A model generated the notes under the pieces. The model was given only the letters and a program-made list of their open reading frames with translations, did no database searches and was not told the origin of the DNA. From contig JAAEPW010001368.1 of NCBI GenBank assembly GCA_024232355.1, forward strand, positions 6,852 through 70,851: a DNA stretch of 64,000 nt, written 5' to 3'. How positions within the stretch are numbered: the stretch's first letter is position 1; the number at the start of each line of letters is the position of its first letter. This DNA is from Chloroflexota bacterium. Lineage in GTDB: Bacteria; Chloroflexota; Anaerolineae; B4-G1. Made by a program: the position numbers and the translations under genes. This document shows, piece by piece, positions 36,508 through 46,300 of this stretch.

Positions 36508-36535
36508 TTGACTTCCCCCCAACCTGGGGTATACT
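36508..36535 (+). promoter_or_regulatory. Promoter of the two-component phosphorelay operon
   Basis: TTGACT (36508-36513), a 16-base spacer and TATACT (36530-36535). The spacer holds CCCC-AACCT-GGGG, a small inverted repeat that could bind a regulator. Transcription would start near 36542. Confidence 0.7.
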
Positions 36536-36621
36536 CAACGTAATCACAAATCCGCAACATGTTGGATGCCGTGCGAGTTTCTGATCCGGCAACCTATAAA
36601 CAGCCCCAAAAGAAGAGAGCA

Positions 36622-37863
36622 ATGAACGATAATGACAAGACAAAAGAGCAACTCGTCAGCGAGTTGGCAGAATTACGCCACCGAATTTCCCAATTAGAAG
36701 CAAAAGAAGCAACGCGCAAGCAGATGAAGGAAGCGCTATGGGAAAGTGAGAAACGTTTTCGTTCCATAACGGAAACTGCCAGCGATGCTATCATCATTCT
36801 GAACAGCAACGGGTACGTCTTTTACTGGAATGATGCGGCAAGAAATATCTTTGGCTATTCGATGGGCGAAACTAGGGACAAAATACTCGACTCGATCATG
36901 CTCGGGCAATTCTCCGAGCTTTTTCAATTGGCCGTAAAGCAAGTGGCTCTGACAGGAACATCAGAGCTAATCGGAAAGACGATCGAGACGATGGGGATGA
37001 GAAGAAATGGCGAGCAGTTTCCAATCGAACTTTCCCTTGCGACCTGGAGAACGAGCAACGCGACCTTTTTTACAGTTATCGCTCGCGACATCACCAAGCG
37101 TAGGCAAGCAGAAGACGCGCTGGAAAAAGCTTATGCGGAACTGGTTCGCCAAGAACGGCTGTCCACACTAGGGCAGCTCACGGCTACTGTGGCGCACGAG
37201 ATTCGTAACCCACTGGGCACCGTGCGCACAGCCGTTTTTGCTATCGGTGACGCTATTGAGCAAAACGAGATGCACCGGGTCGAACGAGCACGCCAACTGG
37301 CCGAACGCAACATTGTCCGGTGTGACCGCATCATCCGCGAGCTATTGGACTATACCCGTGACCGGGCATTGAACCTCCGGCCTATACTAATAGATCCTTG
37401 GCTGAGCAAGTTGCTAGACGAACAAAACATTCCAGAATCCATCACCTGCACCAGGGAACTAACCGCCGGCATCCGGGTTCCACTAGACGACGAGCTCTTC
37501 CGCCGTGCGGTCATCAACGTCGTAGAAAACGCCATTCAGGCCATGTTGGAGCAAGAATCAACAGATAACCAGTTGACGATAAGCACGCGTGTGGCTAAAA
37601 TGGAAACTGGTTTCCGCGTAGAGATTCTGGTCCGCGATACAGGGCCTGGCATCCACGATGACGTGTTCGCCAAGGTCTTTGAACCGCTTTTCAGTACCAA
37701 GAACTTTGGTATTGGGCTGGGACTATCAATAGTCAAAAATATTGTAGAGCAGCACAGTGGGAATATAGAGATCGAGAGCAAAACGGATGAGGGGACCATA
37801 GTGAGACTGTGGTTGCCAATAATAAATGTGGATTGCAGACAATCCGAGGAAAAGAACGAATGA
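36622..37863 (+). CDS. PAS-domain sensor histidine kinase
   Basis: A 413-residue cytosolic kinase. Residues 5-40 are a coiled coil (KEQLVSELAELRHRISQLE), 45-160 a PAS domain (FRSITETASDAIIILNSNG), about 180-250 the HisKA domain with VAHEIRNPLG (His 192), and 290-405 the HATPase domain with VINVVENAIQAM, VRDTGPGI and GIGLGLSIVKNIVEQH. No membrane segment is present. ATG 36622 is chosen over 36559 because GAAGAGAG lies just upstream. The stop overlaps the next gene as ATGA, so the kinase and the double receiver protein are coupled and very likely a cognate pair. Confidence 0.93.
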   Translation: MNDNDKTKEQLVSELAELRHRISQLEAKEATRKQMKEALWESEKRFRSITETASDAIIILNSNGYVFYWNDAARNIFGYSMGETRDKILDSIMLGQFSELFQLAVKQVALTGTSELIGKTIETMGMRRNGEQFPIELSLATWRTSNATFFTVIARDITKRRQAEDALEKAYAELVRQERLSTLGQLTATVAHEIRNPLGTVRTAVFAIGDAIEQNEMHRVERARQLAERNIVRCDRIIRELLDYTRDRALNLRPILIDPWLSKLLDEQNIPESITCTRELTAGIRVPLDDELFRRAVINVVENAIQAMLEQESTDNQLTISTRVAKMETGFRVEILVRDTGPGIHDDVFAKVFEPLFSTKNFGIGLGLSIVKNIVEQHSGNIEIESKTDEGTIVRLWLPIINVDCRQSEEKNE

Positions 37864-38597
37864 ATTCACTGCGCGTGTTTATCGTTGACGACAACATAGA
37901 TTTTGCCGAGAGCTTGGCCCTGCTCCTTGAAGGCCGAGGCTGCGAGGTCGAACTAGCTTTGAGTGGCGAAGAGGCCATTGAAAAGTTTCACCAGCATGAT
38001 TTCGACATCACCTTTATGGACATAAAATTGCCGGGCAAGAATGGTGTGGAGAGCTTTATGGAAATTCGCAAGCTCAACCCCTCGGCACGGGTAGTGATGA
38101 TGACGGGGTACAGCGTCGAACAACTTTTAGAGCAAGCGGTCGAGCAAGGGGCTTGGAGGATCCTCAACAAGCCGATTGACGTACACCGAGTGCTCGACAT
38201 GCTTGAAGAGATCAAGCCAGACGGGATTCTAGTTGTGGATGACGATCCAGATTTCATCGAAAGTGTCAAAATTCTACTGGAAAACAAGGGCTATACGGTC
38301 TTTGTCGCCGGAAATGGTCAAGATGCCATCGAACGCATATATTCGCAACGTATAGACATCTTGATCCTCGACCTGCGTATGCCGATACTCAACGGGCTAG
38401 AAACCTATCTCGAATTAAAGCAAAACCATCACGTAATTCCCACCATCATCGTCACTGCCTATGCAGATGAAGAAAGCGATGTCATTGCCAAGTTGCGATC
38501 AATGTCGGTCAGTGCTATATTGAGAAAACCTTTCGATCCTAGAGAATTACTCAACATGCTAAAGCATTTGTCCCACCAAACAGCCAGGGAGGAGTGA
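37860..38597 (+). CDS. Response regulator with two receiver domains and no output domain
   Basis: A 245-residue protein made only of two REC domains. The first has the acidic pair at 10-11, the phospho-acceptor Asp 54 (TFMDIKLPG) and Lys 104; the second (about 121-240) has VVDDDPDF, Asp 171 (LILDLRMPILNG) and Lys 223. With no DNA-binding or enzymatic output it must pass its signal to other proteins, for example the hybrid kinase encoded next. Start ATG 37860 overlaps the preceding stop. Such double receivers can act as phosphate sinks or scaffolds in a phosphorelay. Confidence 0.92.
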   Translation: MNSLRVFIVDDNIDFAESLALLLEGRGCEVELALSGEEAIEKFHQHDFDITFMDIKLPGKNGVESFMEIRKLNPSARVVMMTGYSVEQLLEQAVEQGAWRILNKPIDVHRVLDMLEEIKPDGILVVDDDPDFIESVKILLENKGYTVFVAGNGQDAIERIYSQRIDILILDLRMPILNGLETYLELKQNHHVIPTIIVTAYADEESDVIAKLRSMSVSAILRKPFDPRELLNMLKHLSHQTAREE

Positions 38598-38603
38598 GAC
38601 ACA

Positions 38604-40277
38604 ATGCCAGACAGAAAACACAGAACCATAAACGAACGTTCAAAAGGCCGGGTACTGATTGTGGATGACGAAGAGGATCTGGCTTTTATCCTAGCAGATA
38701 CTCTTGAATCACGCGGCTATCAGATCGAGGTGGCGCATAGCGCTCAAAGCGCACGAGAAAAAGCAGACTCTTTCAATGCACAGGTGGCACTACTAGACAT
38801 TCGGCTGGGGCACGATAACGGGGTCAGCCTGATTACCGAACTTGCCGAGACCCACCCCAATATTCTCTGCATAATGATGACGGCTTATGCTGGAGTGGGC
38901 AGCGCCGTCGAAGCGATCCACAGAGGTGCCTACGACTATTTGCAAAAACCCCTGGATATGCGCTACCTGTTAGCGACCTTGGAGCGGTGCTTTGAAAAAC
39001 TCGAGCTTGAAAGAGAGAAAACAGCCGCAGAAGAGACACTGAGAGAGCAAAATGCAGAACTATTGAGACTACAAAACCTGCTCCAAAATATCACCGATTC
39101 AATGCCTTCGGCCCTCATCACACTGGCCTCCGACGGGCAGGTACTGACCTGGAACCCGGCCGCCGAGGCATTGACAGGACGGACAGCGGAACAAGTGCTA
39201 GGGCAATCGCTGTGGCGAACCTGCCCGGAAATGGAACGTTACCATGAACTGTTCGATCAAGTGTTGCGCGAACACCAGGTCGCTCACCGGCACAAGGAAC
39301 AATTGACAATCAAGGACAAGACGGTCTACCAAGACACGAGCGCTTTCCCTCTAGAGGCCAATGACCTGGAGGGTGTCGTCTTGCGCATTGACGATGTAAC
39401 GCGGCGAGTGCAACTAGAAGAGATGATGCTCCAGTCGGCCAAGATGGCCAGCATCGGCGGGCTGGCAGCAGGAGTGGCCCACGAGATCAACAATCCATTG
39501 GGTGCCATGATGCAGAGCGCCCAAGTGCTGCAAATAGCCTTTGACACCCAACGCCCTCGCACCCGCGAGCGCCTGCAAAAGTGCGGCGTAGACCCCAACG
39601 GACTAGACCAGTATCTACAAGAACGAGGCCTAGTTGACTATCTAAACGGCATTCGCAGCGTTGGCGCGCGCGCAGCCAAGATCGTCTCTGACCTACTCAA
39701 CTTTTCGCGCAAAACCTCTTCCAAAGTTGTCTCACAGAGCCTGAACACATTAGTAGAACAAACCCTCGACCTAGCAGCAACCGATTATGACCTAAAGAAA
39801 AAATATGATTTCCGGGATATCGAGATTATAAACAAGCTAACCCCCAACTTGCCAATGGTGCTCTGTGATGGGCAACAGATACAGCAAGTAGTGCTCAACC
39901 TGGTCCGCAATGCAGCACAAGCGATGACTAGAGAGACAAAGAAAAAAGATGAGAACAAGCCGTATGAGCCTCGGTTGACGCTGCGCACATCCCTTACCCC
40001 TGATTACTCATTCGTCCGGCTCGAGGTCGAGGACAACGGAGAAGGCATTCCAAAAGCAATCCGTGCGCGACTATTCGAACCATTCTTTACCACCAAAGAC
40101 GTAGGGAAAGGAACGGGATTGGGGTTATGGCTGTGTTGGGCCATCGTCGTCGAACGTCACAAAGGACGGATATGGGCTGAACCTGTCTCGCCTCAAGCTC
40201 AAGGGGCTACCACAGGTGATGGCACCCGTTTTGTGATCGAGTTGCCGGTAACTAGAAACCAACACTCGCTAACTTGA
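38604..40277 (+). CDS. Hybrid sensor kinase: receiver, PAS, HisKA, HATPase
   Basis: A 557-residue cytosolic protein. Residues 15-130 form a receiver (VLIVDDEEDLAF; Asp 65 in ALLDIRLG; Lys 115 in LQKPLD), 128-160 a coiled coil, 160-270 a PAS domain, 275-390 HisKA with VAHEINNPLGAM (His 293) and 410-550 HATPase with VLNLVRNAAQAM, VEDNGEGIP and GTGLGLWLCWAIVERHKG. With its receiver at the N-terminus, it looks like a kinase switched by upstream phosphorylation. AGGAG lies 11 bases before ATG 38604. It is the third gene of the operon; the second giant surface protein starts 85 bases downstream and may be functionally linked. Confidence 0.93.
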   Translation: MPDRKHRTINERSKGRVLIVDDEEDLAFILADTLESRGYQIEVAHSAQSAREKADSFNAQVALLDIRLGHDNGVSLITELAETHPNILCIMMTAYAGVGSAVEAIHRGAYDYLQKPLDMRYLLATLERCFEKLELEREKTAAEETLREQNAELLRLQNLLQNITDSMPSALITLASDGQVLTWNPAAEALTGRTAEQVLGQSLWRTCPEMERYHELFDQVLREHQVAHRHKEQLTIKDKTVYQDTSAFPLEANDLEGVVLRIDDVTRRVQLEEMMLQSAKMASIGGLAAGVAHEINNPLGAMMQSAQVLQIAFDTQRPRTRERLQKCGVDPNGLDQYLQERGLVDYLNGIRSVGARAAKIVSDLLNFSRKTSSKVVSQSLNTLVEQTLDLAATDYDLKKKYDFRDIEIINKLTPNLPMVLCDGQQIQQVVLNLVRNAAQAMTRETKKKDENKPYEPRLTLRTSLTPDYSFVRLEVEDNGEGIPKAIRARLFEPFFTTKDVGKGTGLGLWLCWAIVVERHKGRIWAEPVSPQAQGATTGDGTRFVIELPVTRNQHSLT

Positions 40278-40362
40278 TTCTGCAATATCCTCATAATTCT
40301 TTATACTGGCACTGGTTCAGTTGGGTGGGATTTTCCCAATGCTAATCAAAGGAGAAAGCAAA

Positions 40363-43300
40363 ATGAAAACCAAAATCAGAACAACTCTAGTCACAGTACT
40401 GTTCATGGCCGCCCTGGCCACACCCGTCCTAGCCGGACAAGGCCCACAAATACGAGTGACCCACTCCGCAACACAAGCAGACCAGCCCGACATAGCCATA
40501 GACTCGAACGGCAACATCCACATCGCCTACAGCGACAACTATAACACAGACCTGCGCGAAATCTGGTACACCATGCTCGACGCCAATGGCAACACCCTGG
40601 TCGACGACACGCGCATAACGCCCAACGACAACTATGATTCTACCCGCCCGGCAATCGTCGTCGACTCGGACGACAAAATACACATCCTCTGGCGGGATCA
40701 ACGATGGGACGACAACTCGGTTCAAGATGCCACCTATACCAAACTCGACCCCTACCTGGACAATATGGATGGCACACCCGCCATCTCGTCAACCATCACG
40801 TTGGTAGACGATACTCGGTTGAGCAATATCGGGAGTTGGACCATCAGCAGCGTTCGTATGGTCCCGGATTCGAACGACAACCTTCACATCGTGTGGGGCG
40901 ACGACGACACCGCAGCCATATACTATATGAAAATAGACTCGAACGGGAACGAACTGATTGCAGAATCAGCCATCAGATATGGAACTACCGACCGCTCGGT
41001 TCTAGAGCTGGCTGTGGACTCGAATGACAACATTCACGTCGCCTGGCCCGATTCCGGGGATACCAGTTCTGACGAACTCTACTATATGATGCTCGACGGC
41101 AGCGACGGCAGTACAATCATCGACGCCACGGTGCTCACGACTGACGACGGCTATCATTCCAAGTGGCCGTCCATCGTGCTCGACGCTAAAGACAAAGTGC
41201 ACATCGTCTGGCAAGACAAAAGAGCCGAAGCAAGTTCCGGGACCCACGAGCTATACTACACCAAACTCGACCCCAGCCTCGACGACCAGGACGGAGACGC
41301 CGCCGACGCAGCGTCCATCACCCTGGTAAGCGTGACCCCCCTGACTCCGGACGACGGGAACAAATCCCGTCACCCCGCTATCGCCACCGATGGCCGCTAC
41401 ATCCACGTTACCTGGGAGGAGGACGACACCGACAACATCCACTATATGGTGTTGGACGCCAACGGCCACATCGTCGTCCCCAACACAGCCCTGACCACGG
41501 TAGGAATGGCATACCCTTATAATAACTGGACGATGCCCTACCTCGACGTAGAGGCGGATGGCACAGCCCACGTCGTCTGGTCCGACAGCAGAGATGGAGA
41601 GCGTGAAGTCTACTATACCCGCTACACCCACCCGCTCGTCAAAACCGTGGACGATGCCGCCCCTGTGCCAGGCCAACCCATCACCTACACCCTCTCCGTC
41701 GCCAATACCATCACCACCACCACCCTGACCGATGCGGTTGTATCAGACACCCTGCCCGCCAATGTAACCTTTGCCGGGCCGGTCACCCTCGACCCGCCCC
41801 AGGATGGGGCCACACTGGCAAGCAGCGCGGGCGACCTGCCCACCCTCGTCAGTGGCCTGACCCTCACCGCCGGGCAACCCATCACCATCACCTTTCCTGT
41901 CACCATCGACCTCGGCACAGAGAGCCAGACCATTACCAATACCGCCGCCCTCACCAGCACCCAGGTTCCCACTCCCGATACCTGGTCCGCCATCTTCGCC
42001 GTCCCCATTGCCAACCTGAGCCTGACCAAATCCGCTGCCGCAATGGCCGTGCCGGGTGAGGCTTTTAGCTATACTATTTCTTTTGCCAATGCAGACGTTG
42101 GCCTCATCGCTACCAACGTGGTCATTACTGACCTGGTTCCGATGGGACAAATTGACAATTTGTCCTACGACAGCAGTGGGGCGGACATCACCGCCACCCC
42201 TGGCGTCACCTACAGTTGGCAAGTGGAGGATTTGTCTCCCGGCGAAGGCGGCGTCATCACCATCACCGGCATCGTCGATTCCGGCCTGGTTCCAGGCTCC
42301 TTTATCAGCAACACCGCCGTCATCACCACCAGTGACCCCGACAGCGACCCAAGCAACAACAGCAACCAGGCGGGCGCAATCGTCCTGCAACCGAATGCCT
42401 GGCCCACCCTGGTAGCCAACACCGGCCTCACCCTGCCCCTGGGCGCGAAAGACACCATCGCCACCGCCAACCTGCAAGTCACCGACCCGGAAAACAGCCC
42501 CGACGCCGTGACCTACACCGTGCAAATCACCCCTGCCCACGGCAAACTGCTGCTCAATAACACGAGCCTGAACGCAGGCGACACCTTTACCCAAACCGCC
42601 ATCGACCAGAACCTGCTCGAATACGACCACGACGGCAGCCCAACCCAGAACGACGATTTTCACTTTAGCGCCAGCGACCAGACCATCAGCCCCACCATCC
42701 GCGTCTCGCTAGACTCGGCGGGCAGTGAGGGCGACAGCTACTCACAGGACCCCGCCATCTCTGCCAACGGGCGTTACGTGGCCTTTGAGTCTGACGCTGC
42801 CAACCTGGTCATCAGTGATACCAATGGCTATCGGGACATCTTTGTCCACGACCGCCAGACCGGCCAGACCACCCGCGTCTCGGTCGACTCGAATGGCAAT
42901 CAAGCGACAGACGGCCACTCTAGCGGCCCCGCCATCTCTGCTGACGGGCGCTACGTGGCCTTTGAATCTAGCGCTAGCAACCTGATCGCCGGCGATACGA
43001 ACGATGAGCAGGACATCTTTGTCCACGACCGCCAGACAGGGCAGACCACCCGAGTCTCGGTCGACTCGGATGGCAATCAGGCAAGCGACCAATCCAATTC
43101 CCCCGCCATCTCGGCCGACGGGCGCTACGTGGCCTTTGACTCTAGCGCTGCTGATATGATCAGTAGTGGCGCCAACGGCCAATCCCACATCTTTGTCCAC
43201 GACCGCCAGACAGGGCAAACTGTCCTCGTCTCTGTGAACTCGGATGGCATACAGGGTATTGACGACTCTGAGACCCCCGCCATCTCGGCGGATGGGCGCT

Positions 43301-46300
43301 ACGTGGCCTTTAGGTCCGACGCCTCCAACTTGGTCAGCGGCGATGCCAATAATATTCGGGACATCTTTGTCCACGACCGCCAGACGGGCCAGACCACCCT
43401 CGTCTCGGTAGACTCGGATGGCGTGCAGGGCGACGATGAATCTGAGGCCCCTGCCATCTCGGCAGATGGGCGCTACGTGGCCTTTGAGTCTATCGCTGCC
43501 AACCTGGTCGCGGACGATACCAATGCCTATGCCGACGTCTTTGTCCACGACCGGCAGACGGGACAGACCACCCGCGTCTCACTAAACTCGGACGGCAGCC
43601 AGGGCAACAACGCCTCGGAAGACGCCGCCATCTCGGCCGGTGGGCGCTACGTGGCCTTTGAATCCGCCGCCTCCAACCTGGTCGACGACGACACCAACAG
43701 CATAACCGACATCTTTATCCACGACCGCCAAACGGGCCAGACCACCCGCGCCTCACTGAACGCGGCCAACATACCGGGTGACAGCACCTCGACCGACACC
43801 GCCATCTCGGGCGATGGGCGCTACGTGGCCTTTGAGTCCTACGCCGACAATCTGGTCGGCAACGATAACAACGGCCAAGCTGACATCTTTGTCCGCGACA
43901 ACGGCGTTGTGCTGGGCATATTTGAACTGAACATGCTCATCCCCGACGTGAAACTGACCAAAGCCGCCGACCCCATCGTGGCCCAGCCGGGCGACCCCGT
44001 CACCTACACCATCACTTTTGCCAACGTGGGCCTCGCCCCCGCCGCCAACGTCGTCATCACCGACGTCGTACCCGTGGGCCAAGTTGACAACTTGGCCTAC
44101 AGCTCTAGCGGTGCGGCCATCACCCCCACCGGCAGCACCACCTACACCTGGAACGTGCAAGACCTGGCCCCTGGCGAAGGCGGAACCATCACCATCACCG
44201 GCATCGTCAGCCCCGGCCTTGGCCCGCTCACCTTTATCAGCAACACCGCCGTCATCACCACCGTAGGCGCGCTGGAGAATGATTCGTACAACAACCGCGA
44301 TACGGCAAACGTATTCATCTTTGTGCCGCCCGGTTGGCCCGCCCTGGCCGCCAACACCGGCCTGACCCTGCCCATCGGCGCGACGAACAGCATCACCACC
44401 ACCCATCTGCAAATCACCGATACAGAGAGCGGCCCCGACGCCGTGACCTACACCCTGCAAACCGTCCCCATCCACGGCGCATTGCGGCTGGACCTTACAA
44501 CCCTGAACGTGGGCGATACCTTTACCCAAACCTCCATCGACCAGAACCATCTCGAATACAGCCACGACGGCAGTCTGACCAAAGACGACGAGTTCTGGTT
44601 CATCGCCAACGATAGCGCCGAGGGGCGCATCATTCGCGCCTCAATCAACTCGACCGGCGCACAGGCGACGGACGGCGGCTCTTCCTCTGTCGCCGTCTCT
44701 GCCGATGGGCGCTACGTGGCCTTTGAGTCCTACGCCAAGAACCTGGTCAGTGGCGATACCAACAACAAGCCCGACATCTTTGTGCGTGACCAGCAGACAG
44801 GCGAGACCACCCGCGTCTCGGTAGACTCGGCAGGCGGTGAGGGCGATGACGCCTCTTCCGTGCCCGCCCTCTCGGCTGATGGGCGCTATGTGGCTTTTCA
44901 CTCGAGCGCCACCAACCTGGTCGGCGGCGATACCAATGGCGCGACCGACGTCTTTGTCCACGACCGGCAAACAGGCGAGACCACCCGCGTTTCTGTGGAC
45001 TCGAACGGCAACGAGGCAACTGACGGCAGCGCCTACTACCCCGATCTCTCGGCTGATGGGCGTTATGTGGCCTTTTACTCTGCCGCCAGCAACCTGGTCG
45101 ACGGCGATACCAACACAACAGACGACGTCTTTGTCCACGACAGACTGACGGGGCAGACCACCCGCATCTCGGTAGACTTGGACGGCAATCAAGGCAATGA
45201 TGACTCCCGCGCCCCCTCCTTCTCGGCCGACGGGCGCTACGTGGCCTTTAGGTCTGAGGCCAACAACCTGGTCAGCGGCGATAGCAATGGCTATGCCGAC
45301 ATCTTTGTCCACGACCGGGTGACCGGGCAAAACACCCGCGTCTCTATAAACTCGGACGGCAGCGAAGGCAACAATAACTCTTCCAGCCCTGCCATCTCGG
45401 ACGATGGGCGCTACGTGGCCTTTGATTCTAGCGCCCGCAACCTGGTCGACGGCGATACCAACGTCCGGACCGACATCTTTGTCCACGACCGCCAGACGGG
45501 CCAGACCACCCGCATCTCGGTGAACTCGGATGGCAGTGAGGGCGACAACTACTCATATAACCCCGCTATCTCTGCCGATGGACGCTACGTGGTCTTTGAG
45601 TCTGACGCTGCCAACCTGGTTGGCGGTGATACCAACGGCTATCGTGACGTCTTTGCCCACGACCGCCAGACGGGACAGACCACCCGCGTCTCGGTGGACA
45701 TGGTAGGCAATGAGGTGACAGGCGGCACCTCGAACGCGCCTGCCATCTCGGCCGGTGGGCGCTACGTGGCCTTTGATTCTGAGGCCACCAACCTGGTCGG
45801 CGGCGATACCAACGGCAACCGAGACATCTTTGTCCACGACCGGGGCGCTGTGCTGGACGTCTTTGCATTGCGAATGCTCGTCCCCGACGTGGAATTAAAC
45901 AAAACCGTCCATTTTCCCTTTGTGGAAACGGGCGAAACACTCACCTATACCATCGCTTTTGCCAACGTGGGCTATGCCGTCGCCACCGACGTAGCCATCA
46001 GAGACTTTGCGCCCATCGGCCAAGTTGGCAACTTGACCTACACCAACAGCGGGGCGGCCATCACACTTACGGGCGCAATCGTGTGGAGCGTGCAAGACCT
46101 GGCCCCTGGTGAGGGTGGCGTCATCACCATTACGGGCGACGTCAACTCTGGCCTGGCCTCGAACACCTATATCACCAACACCGCCGTCATCAGCACCTTG
46201 GGCCACATCGAATACGACCAGGACAACAACCGCAGCGCGGTGCGCGCGCTGGCCTTGCTGCTCGACGATGCGCCCACCCTGGTCGCCAACACTGGCCGCA

